This document shows, piece after piece, positions 11,650 to 23,126 of a stretch of 64,000 bases of DNA. Below the pieces are notes generated by a model, which was not told where the DNA came from, did no database searches, and saw only the letters and a list, made by a program, of their open reading frames with translations. Made by a program: the position numbers and the translations under genes. How positions within the stretch are numbered: position 1 is the first letter of the stretch; the number at the start of each line of letters is the position of its first letter. The stretch is from Sycobia sp. Sy_11 (Eukaryota; Arthropoda; Insecta; Hymenoptera; Epichrysomallidae), in the NCBI GenBank assembly GCA_018907035.1, contig JACCIC010000014.1:1154001-1218000 (forward strand), written 5' to 3'.

Positions 11650-12160
11650 GACACTTCTTAATCAGCTGCCTCAGCGATACTGCTTTGATCTAATCGGTAT
11701 TTTTCTAACATCCCATTGTCGTGTGTTCGTTCATCTTTGCGAATAGGAAGAAGTCGCGTGGCATCGTGTCCCGTAAATACGATTGACACGCCATCAATAT
11801 TTTGCTCAAAAACTGACGAACAAGCACGAAAACTAGCCCATTATCGTGATGCAGTCACCGCGCCGGATCGCCCGATTACGTTATCGAAATTGGTCCATTT
11901 TTCGAATCGTCCGACCAAAACGGCGTCCAAAATCTTCTGTAATGTACTTTATTGACCGTTCGATCTTCAGTTAAGAAGGCATTATAAGACAATGGAGCGT
12001 TTGATACAGTCAGTAATCTATATCTTAACGTTTTATCGAGCTTGCCGAGATTCTGTATGGCGTCGGTACTGAGACGTTGAATGTTTTGAGGCGAACTATT
12101 AAATGGAACCTTAGTTTCGCCGTCGTATGTGCAAACCCATCAATTGGTCAGTTGCTGCGA
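11650..12160 (-). pseudogene. heavily decayed mariner transposase, catalytic region
   Basis: Read on the - strand, the three catalytic regions of a mariner transposase appear in order across shifting frames. A TGD-x-x-W-V-C-like remnant at about 12135-12155 stands for the first Asp. A segment ending TVNK at 11948-11959 corresponds to the family's GRTVNKEYY. HDN at 11840-11848 (second Asp codon 11843-11845) is followed by LVRQFLSK, close to the family's LVREFLAK. MPRDFFLF at 11741-11764 (third Asp codon 11753-11755) is followed by a degraded IKAVSLRQL. Only 29 residues separate the last two Asp codons instead of 34, so about 15 bases are lost. Stops and frameshifts make it inactive. The N-terminal half and both ends are unrecognised. 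Confidence 0.6.
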
Positions 12161-12865
12161 TTGAGTGCAGGAATAGGAGGGACGTTATATACGCTTCATC
12201 TTGTAGATCTTGATCAATGCCATGGCAGCGTTGCTTTTCGTCGACATCGGGAGATCAGGAAACAATTTCTTACGATCGTTTTTTCCACTGTTGTAATAAC
12301 CGATTTCGTAGAGTGATTTTTAGACTGATATTTAAACTGACATCCACATTGGCGGTTTGTCAACCATCTTTTGAAAATGGACATAACATATGGCTCGACA
12401 GATAATCGAGGGTCCAACACCAACTATTAATATTTAAATAACATTACTGAACTTTACTTCATTGTCATAAGAGGACTCGTTGCCGATTCTGTGATCCATC
12501 CAATCAGTTGCATTGTCCTAATAATTACTAGAATTGGAATTCATGATTCTTTTTTCTCTTACTTTTTTTTTAATCACGCAACTATTTTACGAAGCAAGTG
12601 TAAAAGAACGATACGAGAAATGCCATTTAACAATACTTTCCAATAATACCCTGAGTTGACTGTATCATAAGGTATTTCGTAATCCCGATGAATTGCGAAA
12701 AATTAAAACTCATTTAACTTTCGATCAGTGAAGCAACTGTTAAATTTAAAAATTAGTCCACGTAAGAGTGTATATCTAATTCAACCTTTATACGACAAAA
12801 AGTATCCTTGAGAAAAACACGCGTTTAATGATTGATAATCACGTAATACGTACTATTCCCATCAT
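12161..12865. other. non-coding DNA beside a mariner relic
   Basis: No gene recognised. The part to about 12430 may be the unreadable N-terminal half of the relic on the - strand. The short words TGATACAGTCA near 12012 and TGACTGTATCA near 12658 are inverted copies of each other, but the relation to an element boundary is unproven. Confidence 0.45.
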
Positions 12866-13468
12866 TTGACGGGACGCCCAAGGCGAAAAATAAAGGATAC
12901 AGCATCCTATCCGCCCCCCCGAATCCTTTGTCAATCCCTTCGGAAACCGACGCGCCGGTTGCTGCAGTCTGGCGCGTCGCTATTACGCGCGCTTATAAAA
13001 GCGCCATTGAGCGCAGAGATCGCGCGAGAGTGGCGCCGCGCGACTAAATCCCCGTCCACCACCCTCTCCCCCCCCTCCTGCGTGCCATAAATCAAGGATT
13101 AAAGCAATAAAGTACATCTCCGCAGTGCGGTGCGCGCGACGCTTAAGATGGCGAAAGTTGAGAGCGCGAGGGCCGCGCGAGGGGAGGCGAAGTTAGCGCT
13201 CGCCCGGCGCGACTGATTGTGCGAGAGCCCCACACATATTCTATCTCTCTCCCTTCTCTCTCTCTCTCTCTCTCTCACGTTCGCTCACATCTCCCCCCCC
13301 CCCCACTCTCGCTCACTCGCTCGCTCACACGCTCGCGCGCCAAGATAACGCCGCGCGTTTACGGCGCGTTGCGTAACACGAGTGCGGTAACAGTACGCGC
13401 ATCTCTCATTAAGTACAGCCCGAAATAATTAGGGCCGGCTCTACGGGGCTTAGAGGGAGGTTGGGAGG

Positions 13469-13484
13469 AAGAGAGGGAGAGGGA

Positions 13485-13519
<35 letters not shown>
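13469..13519. repeat. (GA)n microsatellite, imperfect
   Basis: GA repeat with GGGA and GT interruptions on its left side and a pure block of about 28 bases on the right. Confidence 0.95.
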
Positions 13520-13521
<2 letters not shown>

Positions 13522-14006
13522 CGCGGCGTATATACGCGTATACAACCGCGCCGTTGGTCGGGAGCAGGCTCAGGGAGAGCGTACCGCAGGAGGCTGCTCA
13601 TGGCGCGTTTACCGAGGGTGCGAGCCGGGCCGCGGGTGTGTCGGTGAGGAGGGGCGACCGAGGAGAGAATTGCCGTGCGGCGTACGCCGGTACGCGCAGC
13701 ACGTATGCGCGCCTACGTCCGTGCGCGCGTGCACCTGCGCACGTGCGTGTATGTGGTGGTGACCGGGGGAAGGGGGATCGGAGGGGGGGGATGACCGTAG
13801 GAGGATGCGAAACGTAACGAGCGTGGCTAACAAGCAACAGCCCCGCAGATGGAGATGATGCGATATGGCCCGCGATTGATGTGGCTCGCATGCAGCGCGA
13901 AACTTTTCCGTTCTTCCATCCCCTCCTGGCATGTCGTCGAGCTCAGCCAGCGCCCCCTCCTCAAAAACTGACGGACGAGTCCTTGATGAATTTTACTGGC
14001 ATACGC

Positions 14007-14007
<1 letters not shown>

Positions 14008-14042
<35 letters not shown>
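14008..14042. repeat. (CT)n microsatellite
   Basis: About 17 CT units without interruption. Confidence 0.95.
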
Positions 14043-14046
<4 letters not shown>

Positions 14047-14229
14047 CCCTCACTAATATGTCTTTTCTCTCTTTTTTTTTATAGCGATCTTTCGAGAGCC
14101 AGCGCGCCGTGACGGATGTGTCCATCGGCCGATTGGATAAAACGCGGGCGGTTATATAACCTCGCCGCTATTTCAGGATGCAAAAGGCACTCGCGTGAAA
14201 TAGCTAAATCTTAAATTGTCTCTTTCTCG

Positions 14230-14238
<9 letters not shown>

Positions 14239-14272
<34 letters not shown>
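14239..14272. repeat. (TC)n microsatellite
   Basis: About 17 TC units, followed by a wider C/T-rich segment to about 14330. Confidence 0.95.
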
Positions 14273-14275
<3 letters not shown>

Positions 14276-14425
14276 CTTTGCCCCCTGCCCTCCGACTCGC
14301 TCTCTCATTCTCCCTCTCTCTCTTTCACTCTAAGCTTATACGAGTGAAAGTGACATTTTCCAAAGTTTAATATCAAAGTTCGAACAGTTTTTTCTCTCTT
14401 TGTCATAAGCCGAGCGAGCGAGTGG

Positions 14426-14433
14426 GAGAGAGT

Positions 14434-14464
<31 letters not shown>
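14426..14464. repeat. (GA)n microsatellite, imperfect
   Basis: GA repeat with GT and GG interruptions. It is opposite in strand sense to the TC tract 160 bases to the left. Confidence 0.93.
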
Positions 14465-15443
14465 CAGAAGCGTGTGAGGTACGCGCGGCGGCAGCCAGCG
14501 ACAGTAACGTTGTATGCGTAAATTACTTTACGTCAGCGCAAAGTTCGTATTTCTCTTTTATAAGGCTCGAGGACGGGCGAGCTTTTTTACTTTCCCGCTC
14601 TTCACCTGCCCCCGACTCCTCTCCACCCTCCTCCGGCTCTCTCCTTTCCAGTGTGTATGTGTGCACACATACACACTCGTTCTCGCTATATTTTCTTTGT
14701 CTCCTGGTGCGAGGGCGAGTTCTTTTTTTTTTTTTTTTATCTAGAAAGCCGAGACCGACGAATAAACAGCGTAACGTGCGCGAGCGCGCGCGTGCAACGA
14801 ACGCTCGGATATTCTCGCCCGGCCGAGAGAGTGAGCGGGATGCGGGGGAGGGGGGAGGAACGTTACTCGCGCGCTCGGGCCTCAGCCTGCCCCCTGGGCT
14901 TGCATAGGAGTTCTTCTTTTTTTTTTATGGGCTCGCGCACTATGTCACTCAGTTTTTACTGTCTGCAGTCGGAAAGTGCGCGCAAACAGCGCGCGAAATG
15001 ATTTTTTCCCCCCGAAGCTTCGTTATACTGCCCGAGCTTCCGTGGCCCTCCTCTTCCACTCCCCTCCCCCTCTCCGTCAGACTTCAACCACGAAATTCTC
15101 TGTCTCTGCCCTCTCTGTATCTAATTTTCCCGCCCCCCCCCCACACTCAGCCCCTCGTATTGACCGAACCTTTATCGACGCCAGATTTTTCGAGGCCCCG
15201 CGGATTCGCGCTATACTCGATCCTCCTCTCGATGCGCCAAAGCTTTAATTACGTGGCTCTGCGCCGTACTTTGCCGCCCTTCTCCCCCACCCCCGCACCC
15301 CACCCCGATCTGTATCGGTCCTCGAACGGGCCGACAAAAAGCCGAGGGTGAACGTGCACGGCGCCACAAAGCAGAGCTTTGGTCCTCGTCGCGTCGGTAT
15401 AATTACCGGATCACGCGCGCGGCCGGCGCGCTCCTCTCCACTC

Positions 15444-15447
<4 letters not shown>

Positions 15448-15482
<35 letters not shown>
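15448..15482. repeat. (CT)n microsatellite
   Basis: About 17 CT units. Confidence 0.95.
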
Positions 15483-15485
<3 letters not shown>

Positions 15486-15641
15486 GTTCTTTTTTTGCAT
15501 TCTGCGTCTCGAATAATTGCAGATCTCCCAGGCCCGCGCCGCGGGACGCTGGCGCCGACGGCGCGCGTACATATAAAAGAGAGCCCACGAGACGAGAGAA
15601 TATAATATATATCAAAGGAGCACGCGCGGCGGGGGCGAGGG

Positions 15642-15662
15642 GAGAGAGAGAGAGAGAGAGAG
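15642..15662. repeat. (GA)n microsatellite, short
   Basis: About ten GA units, followed by GGGAGAGA. Confidence 0.9.
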
Positions 15663-15990
15663 GGAGAGATCTTATCGCGATGCAGGCCTCTGCCCGCCTG
15701 CCCGAGCGCGCACCACCGTACTGATGTGCCGGACGCTTTGCATTTAAAAGTCTTCTTTTCCTTTGTCCCAAGGACAAGTGTATGTGTGTACGTATACGCA
15801 TAGTAAGTTGCCCCCCCTCCCCCACGCGATACTTTCCTTTTCCAAAGTGTTCGCGCAACGCAGCGCAGGGGCAGGACGCCGAAGTGAGACAGAGGGGTTG
15901 CTTATCGCGAGAAGGGAGGGAAGCCAGTGTTGGACGGGCGCGCTGGCGAGGAATAACGAAAGCGAGAGGGAGTTCAGCGATGGCAGTACA

Positions 15991-17686
15991 ACAACAACAT
16001 AATAAAGCGGGAAATTAGGGTTTAATCTTTCATGAGCGGATTTCATGAGCGGCTCGTCGTATTTTGCACTTGACGTTTGGCTACATGTACACATCAAATT
16101 TGGCCGACGTGCTGCTAAAGGCAACGAGAATCCTTCAAAAATATTCTTCATAATATTGACTAATAACATGATTTACAATCTATTTTTTTGGTTACTCCTT
16201 TATTTTAAATCTCGAAATTATTGGTAAATGCGTCGTTTACTATTATTTTGTTTTATACATACACATTCAATTCTATTTTGTCTAAATGGATGCGACTAAT
16301 TATGAACGCCGACGCGAAATTAGAAAATTAATGTTTTTTTAAAATTTCAATTACTTATTGATTCGTAAAGTACGATCGATCGACGTCCGTTTATGCGTAA
16401 GTTTTCTGCTGACATACGCCATCTATTCACCGTGGTCCGACTTTTGCTGGTCCGCTATTCCTTCCAAATTTTTAAATTATCCTAGGCTTTGTATTCATCA
16501 GCTTTTACGAATTGTTTTTTTTTAATTGGTATACTGATATACTCCTCTGGCCAGTATATGGATTGGCAACCAAATGGCTAAAGTTATAGATGTATATTTG
16601 AGACTTGATTTTGAACTATAGAAAACATGGATCTGCCAACTTTCATCAAGTTTTCTTAGAAAAAAAAATCATGAAGTTTAGCATAATAATCTTCAAGTAT
16701 TAAAAGTTTTTTTATCTATTAAAACGGTATAATGCACTTCGAGTTGTTGCCTAAAGGTTCGAAGAGTCAATAAAGCATTTTATTAAGGACATTTCGACTT
16801 ATTAATTATCCCGGCAAAATAGAACAAATATGCCCTTCAACCTGTTTCGTTAAAATCCCATAAATTGGAGGAATAAGTATTTCGAGACTCTTTCCTCGTT
16901 ATTCGGGAGCTTTCAAGCATCCATTAGAGAAGTACGAGCGAGGGCAGGGAATATTTTTATTCCTTTGTTTCATTAATTTGCATGGATTCCCTTTCGCGTT
17001 TTAGCTCCGCGTCGCGATAAACGTAAAAGGAAAAAAAAAAAGAATTACGGCCCTTGAAACATAAGGGATTGAGGAGATTTTAACGATTTCATAATGTCCG
17101 AAGCCCTCGTTCCGGATTTTAATCTCGCGTCTTATGCCACTTTCGCGGTATAAATGTAGCATTTGCTTTTGTCCGCTCGAGCTTGAAATTCGTAATGCAA
17201 TAATGGGTCAAATGGATTTTCTTTCCTTTTAATTTATTATAAGCGCATTCGGATATTGCGGAATTGGACGAATTCCGTGCATGCTAGTGAAAATAATGTA
17301 CAGTTTGAAAATCACCTCTTATATAGCCATTCGTAATATTCAAGCAGTTTCAAAAATAATTATTTATTTACCAATTTATGGTAATCTGTGAGAAAAAAAA
17401 GAACAAAAAATTTTGCGAAAACATAATTAGATGAATTGCTTCTCTTTAAGATGTTCGATCGAGAATACAATATCTATAATATAATAGTTTAATTAGCCAT
17501 TTGATCGCCTATCACAATTTTTCCACTCGACCACGGCGGAATTAAGAAGTACGCCTCGAACTTCGAGACGTATTGAATAAGCAAAATCCGAAACCGAGTC
17601 AAGATGCAGCGTGTAGTACACTATATACAAGCAGCGTTTTTCCCGAATACGAGGGGAGCGACTGTTTCGTATATAATAAGGGGCGC
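15991..17686. other. AT-rich non-coding DNA with one more complex patch
   Basis: No gene. The part at about 16900-17290 is of higher complexity and balanced composition, free of simple repeats. It is the sort of segment worth testing for non-coding conservation. The rest is ordinary AT-rich DNA. Confidence 0.5.
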
Positions 17687-17719
17687 GCGCGCACGCACAC
17701 CCACACACACAGACACACA
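17687..17719. repeat. (GC)n-(AC)n alternating tract
   Basis: GCGCGCGC followed by imperfect CA repeats with CC and AG interruptions. Confidence 0.85.
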
Positions 17720-17991
17720 TTGGACTTCGATCCATCATATCTTCTTTTTCCCTCTCTCTCGCTTCGACAACGTATCGGTCAAGTTAAGTAAGTATAACGA
17801 GTCCCATCGGGACGACGAGGATGGGTAAGAGCAACGTGCCCGACCCGTACGGGATGAGGAAGGGGGGGGGCGCAATTCACCGGGCAATTCCAAATATTAG
17901 ACGCCTCATCAAAGCGATTTAAAATCAAGACGCGATCGATAATGCTGACGAATTGCTTTGTGACAAAAAATGATTGATGCTGGGGGCGTAT

Positions 17992-18019
17992 ACACACACA
18001 CTCACACACACACACACAT
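17992..18019. repeat. (CA)n microsatellite, imperfect
   Basis: CA repeats with one CT interruption. Confidence 0.9.
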
Positions 18020-18065
18020 AGATTACCGAGATAAATGGCCCGGTCAATAAAGAGAAATTGATAGT

Positions 18066-18067
<2 letters not shown>

Positions 18068-18121
<54 letters not shown>
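18068..18121. repeat. (TA)n microsatellite
   Basis: About 26 TA units without interruption. Confidence 0.97.
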
Positions 18122-18123
<2 letters not shown>

Positions 18124-18395
18124 GAAATCTATTGTCGTTCTATTTATATGCATTCAAAATTTGCACCAGCTGAAACTAATGCGAAGAGTGCACAGGGTAT
18201 AATAGTAACAATTAAACAAATGGTCGATAGTTTAAATTTTGATTTTCTAGAAAATTACTATTCAATATATATTATGCTCTAAATGCCATTCAGCGTTTGA
18301 TTCTTAGATTTATATAATTAATTTATAGTTTTGACGGAATATGGAATATCAAAATACTCTTTATAACACTCCGTCATACGTGACCAAAACCCGCG

Positions 18396-18423
18396 CTTAG
18401 GGCACGCTTTTGCGTGACCTAAG
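18396..18423. repeat. near-perfect 12-bp palindrome with TTTT loop
   Basis: CTTAGGGCACGC and GCGTGACCTAAG are reverse complements with one mismatch, separated by TTTT. The GC-rich stem stands out in AT-rich surroundings. It could be a transcription-factor palindrome, a hairpin terminator-like structure or the remnant of a small mobile element. Confidence 0.6.
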
Positions 18424-19443
18424 TTATTCACGGTGTAATAATGATATTTGCTTAAGTCACGGGATTGCGAATATTGATTTTTAATTACCAAAGTTACTAT
18501 ACGAAATATTTTTATATGTAATGAAGAGATACATAATTAAACCTTCCCATCTATATCTTAAATTATATTAAAAATTGATATAAATAATAATATAAGTTCC
18601 TGATTTGGAGGTTAATTTCCATTGATATTGAAGTGTATCAAAACTCAAAGACTTTCTTGTCAAGTAGAAAATATAATTTTGTCAATTCATATAAGATAAA
18701 ATTAATTGAAATTCGTTCGACAAGCAGTTCTTCAATTCCCTATTAAATTCAAATAAATATTTATTCAAATATAGTCCTTTGTTAGATATTTATTAGAATC
18801 AATAAAATAGCTCATTTTACCTTCATTTAAGAATTATATCATACAGATAAAATATTTCATTGCGCTGTTGGAATTGATATTTTTTAACATAAATTAATTA
18901 TAATGAATTTAGTAGTAATAGAAGAATATTTTAATCTAAAATAGTAATGTATTCCAACTATTTATACGTTATGATTTTAACACATATAATAATTTTAGTT
19001 TATTCAATTGATATAAATAGTATAAGATTAATAATAGAGATAGTATAATAGTATAAGACTAAAATTTTATCGGCTCACTGACCTTTGTGAATAACCATGA
19101 TTGAAATTTTATCCTTACAAAATCAACAAGGAATTCGGTGATCCTTGTATTGCAACTTGAGAGTACTTTTAAAAAATAACTATTTTTTCAAGTTCTCGTA
19201 TTTATCTTGCAAACCAAATACATGAATTCAAACGATTTGCCTTGTCAGACGAATAGAAAGATGATTATGTCTCAACTCGCTTACCTTCGCGAGTGGCAGC
19301 GTTACCGCGCGGAATCGTTTCAGCCCATTCTTTTTTTTTTAATAACAATATATCGCTCTCAGATGTATTATAATTAACTTGGCTGGTTAATTATATATGG
19401 TTAATTATATATACAGACGAGCTATACAATGGTGTACAACGCG

Positions 19444-19526
19444 TGAGATTTAAGTAACCTTAGTATCTGACGGCGAGAGTTTGGCACCCGAGAGGACCGT
19501 GAAATATATGGATTACTTAAATCCCA
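19444..19526. repeat. precursor-microRNA-like hairpin (83 nt)
   Basis: The outer stem pairs TGAGATTTAAGTAACC (19444-19459) with GGATTACTTAAATCCCA (19510-19526) through one mismatch and one bulged A. An inner stem pairs ACGG (19470-19473) with CCGT (19497-19500), with partial pairing between the two and a terminal loop of about 23 bases. Length and shape fit an animal microRNA precursor. I do not recognise either arm as a known insect microRNA, and no expression can be shown from sequence. A foldback transposon relic is the alternative. Confidence 0.4.
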
Positions 19527-20219
19527 ATGTATCGTAATATACGGTTATCGATAAATCGATGATGAACTTTTCCACGATTTTGCATATCCTAAAATTATGT
19601 TATCTGAGAGCCCGAAATTCCGTTGGCGTGCTCAATCGTTATTATTTATCATGCAGTTTCTTAAGATTATGTTTCCCCAGCATTGTTACCCTCGTTACGT
19701 TATTTATACGTCATAAATTCTGATCTCGTACCTGAATTATATGATTTCTCGAATTATTTTCCTGATAATAATGCGAGCGCACGTAAATTTTCAGTTTTAT
19801 AAATCCGTTTACAATTCTATTAGGGGAGATAAAGAGAATAAAAGCGAAATCGTTGATATTTAATTAAATTAAATAAAAAGCGTGATTTCAAACGTTATCT
19901 ATTATTTTAATAAACTGAAAAAATAATGAGGAAATCCCCGGCTTTATGTTTTTATTTCATCCGGTATTTGTCACAGATCTCTATAACAAAATATTAATTA
20001 AATCTATTTTTATCAATAAAAAGAAACTTAAATATTGAGTAAAACTCGACTATATATATATAAAAGATCTAATTTTATTTGAACTTTTTTGCCCGGCAGT
20101 CCTATGTGTAACGTATAATATATTGCGATACACGGATCCAAAAATTAAAAACAAGAGATCAATCGCAATAGCCGGCAAACAATATTTGCATTGGATAAAA
20201 TATCGTCCGGATCGTGTCG

Positions 20220-20655
20220 TTTCTATAGATATAACTCCGGTCGGCGCATTGAATTCGCAACTGGCGCGCGCGCGCACGCGACTCCGAACGGGAAGGACAC
20301 GTGACATCGATGTAGCCATGAATACGTAGTCAAGGGACACCAGCTCCCCCCCCCCTCTCCCCAACCACGCGCGCAAATCGATGACTGGAGGAGCTGCAAA
20401 TGCGCGCGCGGTCTCCTTAAGGGTCGCGTTATACGGGCGAGAGGCCACCGATGCCGCCGTTGTCGATTCTTTTTAGAAAGCGAATTACGATTATGCGTAC
20501 AGTTGCATGCTGCGCAGAGAGTCGGCGCGAGGGGCTTCAACGAGCTCCCTGCCGCATTGGTAGAATCGATGAAAGGATCTCGAGCGGCACCGCAAGGGCT
20601 ACTCGACGTGTTTTTGCCCACCCCTTTGTCACTGCAATGCCCCGCTAATTCTGTG
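20220..20655. other. short GC-rich island
   Basis: CpG-dense block with a GCGCGCGC stretch near 20263 and a C run at 20347-20355. No exon recognised. Confidence 0.55.
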
Positions 20656-21902
20656 ACTAATAATTGGCTTGGAATCGTAGAGACCGGCTGTTATTTTAGA
20701 TTTTCAATACGATTTGATTATTTTACAGTGTTATTAAATAATTATTATGCAACGTTAAATTTTGATTTCAACGATAAAAAGGGCAATGTATAATAGTCGA
20801 GACTCTTCTTCCAAGACTCACCTCGCGATGGGGGTCTCACTATGAGATAAAATACACAACTGAGTCAGAAAATTTATATGTATTGGCTCGTTAAAAAAAA
20901 AAAAACTTGAGGAAAAAGCGACGAAGGGCATAAAAAACAAACCTCTTAAAAATGTCTTTTACTTTTTTCTTACAAATAAATCGCTCTCATTTACAAAATT
21001 TTGCACGGCTACGCCATTAATACTAAAACTTTGACGACGGCGCTGTAGTCATGATTTTAAAAATAAAATAGCCAGCTTAGGCCGAGCTATGCCGGAAACG
21101 GTTGTCGGGCCGTGACTTAATATCGCAAACGGATTCATATGTAACGAATCGATGCAAATACACACCCCTGCGAATGAATCGCGCGCGACAACGGGCAAAG
21201 AAGCATCCCGAGAACGAGCGAACGAATTGAATTGAGCGGCACTGGATGGCCGATCGGACCCTTGGTCTACCCGCCTTATCGTGCGACACCGCCAGGAGAT
21301 AGTTTAAAAAATATTTCGCCGAGATACATATAAAGAACTGGGTACGCGACGGACAAGACACGGTCATTGATTGCTTGCTAATAAAGTAAAAGTTTGATTT
21401 TCCAAGGCTAAAGCACTGTGTCGCAGTTAAATTTCAACGTCTACTATGAATATAAAATTACACAAACTATAAAAGTAGACTCGCTTGAAAATTCCGATGA
21501 AGAGATCGAGTTAATTGAAATTAATATTCTAGACACGTACGAAATAAATTTAATTTAGCTAATACTTTTAAAGAAGTGAGGCAATTAGATATTCTAAGAA
21601 AGTACTTATACATTTGTGAATCAATGATTAAAGTCTCCCAAACTGATGGAGGAGAGGGGGGCACAAGAATTAAAATTTCCCTTCGCGTACTTTCAGACTG
21701 GAGTGATTTTTTTCTTCTTCTCACCCCCGAACTTAAATGTTTCAACGTAATTCGCATCCTGCCGAATCTATTCAATGAACTGAATTTAAGAAAAAAAAGC
21801 ACGTTTTAGGGAAGTGCAATTTTTTCTAACATTAGCATTGTTTCTATCATTCTGTAAAATTAACCAGTTGAAAAAGAAGCAGATAGATTGTTACCAGCCA
21901 TA
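20656..21902. other. AT-rich non-coding DNA
   Basis: No gene. A brief CpG-richer patch lies at about 21090-21290. The open frames on both strands carry no domain. Confidence 0.55.
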
Positions 21903-21904
21903 TA

Positions 21905-21933
21905 CTACTGCGTACAAATATAAGTAAGACTTT
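21905..21933 (+). repeat. mariner terminal inverted repeat, left
   Basis: Begins CTACTGCGTACAAATATAAG. It pairs with the right copy at 24 of 29 positions. The preceding TA is the target duplication. Confidence 0.88.
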
Positions 21934-21957
21934 CTTTATAACTTTTGAAATCTTTAT

Positions 21958-22922
21958 TTAAGCTTCTGAATCTAATTCATCCCTCTCAAAATAACCCCCC
22001 CCCCCGGATACAATGCAACTATGCCAATGCTTTTTCCAATTTGCAAAACATTTTTTTATACACGTATTCCGGAATAGCCATCAGTTCCTTCTGCGATTCG
22101 GCTTTTATATCTTCAATTGAATTAAAACCATGTCCTCGAACTGGTCTTTTGAGTTCGCTGAACAGCCAGAAGTCACACGGTACGAAATTAGGCGAGTACT
22201 GTGGTTGTGGAACGTATTGGCTGAATTTTTGGCGAAATGTTAACGTAAAATCAATTCAGTGTGAGCTGGTGCATTATCCTGATGGAAAAACCAAGTGTTG
22301 TCTTTCCATAAATCTGGACTTTTGTGACAAATAACTTCGCGCAAACGACACAAACACTCAAATAATATTCTTTGTTAATCGTGATTTTTTCGGTTTCGGC
22401 TTTTCTTTAGCACGATATTCGCTCAATTGATCGGCTGTTTCTGGATCGTAAGCGTAGACCCAAGTCTCATCTCCAGTTATTATGCGTTCCATTTTGTCCT
22501 GATAGTCCGAAAGCATCGTTGTACAGACTTCCAAGCGACGCTGTTTTTCCAAAAAAAAAATGGAATGTTTTTGACACCAATCGAGATTTCACTCTTTTCA
22601 GGCACAAAATCTTTTCAAAATGGTGTTGACTGACCCAATTGAAATTCCAACAATATCAGCAAGCGTTCTAGTAATCAATCGACGATTTTACAGAACCAAT
22701 TCTTTGTTTTGTCGACGAGTAGCCCATCAGTAGATGCTCTTGGTCGTCGTTGATGTGGTTCTTCTTCAACGCGTTCTCGACCTTCTTTAAACACTTGCCA
22801 CCTGCTCTTGACATTGACTTCTCACCAAAGACCTTCTGGAACATTATCAACGTTTCGGCGCCTGATATTTCATTTCGCACACAAAATTTAATGCTACTTC
22901 GTTGTTGAATAATTTCAGACAT
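21958..22922 (-). pseudogene. mariner transposase pseudogene (DD34D)
   Basis: The start codon is at 22920-22922. The N-terminal helix-turn-helix part reads through about 22670 and continues in a second frame with LADIVGISIGSVNTILK (second helix-turn-helix). An A10 run at 22551-22560 marks another frameshift. ITGDETWVYAYDPET follows, with the first Asp codon at 22469-22471. DNAPAH carries the second Asp (22276-22278), and YSPNFVPCDFWLF carries the third (22172-22174). The spacing equals 34 residues apart from one missing base. A stretch of about 30 codons normally found after KPKPKK is absent near 22370. The reading ends at a stop at 21958-21960. All three catalytic Asp remain, but frameshifts and the deletion make it inactive. 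Confidence 0.88.
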
Positions 22923-23086
22923 TATAAAAACCGAAGAGACAACTTCTTTGTACACAAAACACAAGCGTAACTATATGGACAGTGACGGTAATTGCGTGAA
23001 ATTTGGCACAGATAACTCTGACAGTACAACCCACTTAAAAATAAAAACATTTTTCCGAATCGATAAACGCGGGAAGTTTCAATTGA

Positions 23087-23115
23087 AAAGTCTTATTCAT
23101 ATTTCTACATAGTAG
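23087..23115 (-). repeat. mariner terminal inverted repeat, right
   Basis: Reads CTACTATGTAGAAATATGAA from its outer end on the - strand. A TAG-repeat and then a TA-repeat start at its outer edge. Confidence 0.88.
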
Positions 23116-23126
23116 TAGTAGTAGTA

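Larger units (their letters stand above)
12866..14140. other. GC-rich island with GA/TC tracts
   Basis: A CpG-dense block with embedded pyrimidine tracts (13253-13277, 14008-14042) and a purine tract (13469-13519). GCCATCTT-type words occur on the - strand near 13146. The composition resembles a regulatory or promoter-proximal region in an insect genome. No exon is identifiable, and the R/P-rich open frames are artefacts of composition. Confidence 0.55.
14141..15990. other. GC-rich island, many tracts
   Basis: CpG-rich sequence with alternating pyrimidine-rich and purine-rich segments, T runs (16 Ts at 14723-14738) and C runs (about 15132-15140). No recognisable exon. Overlapping open frames on both strands lack domains. 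Confidence 0.55.
18122..20100. other. AT-rich non-coding DNA with hairpins
   Basis: AT-rich desert without genes. It contains two compact hairpins (18396-18423 and 19444-19526, listed separately) and a 14-base direct repeat, GGTTAATTATATAT, at 19385-19398 and 19399-19412. Confidence 0.6.
21905..23115 (-). mobile_element. mariner element with TIRs, internally deleted
   Basis: A complete-ended but defective mariner of 1211 bp. The 29-bp terminal repeats (21905-21933 and 23087-23115) agree at 24 of 29 positions. TA dinucleotides flank both ends (21903-21904 and 23116-23117), as expected for Tc1/mariner insertion. The transposase relic runs on the - strand. Full-length relatives are about 1.3 kb. 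The shortfall fits the loss of about 30 codons between the first and second catalytic Asp. A 13-base C run near 21994-22005 lies close to the 3' end of the gene. Confidence 0.9.
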
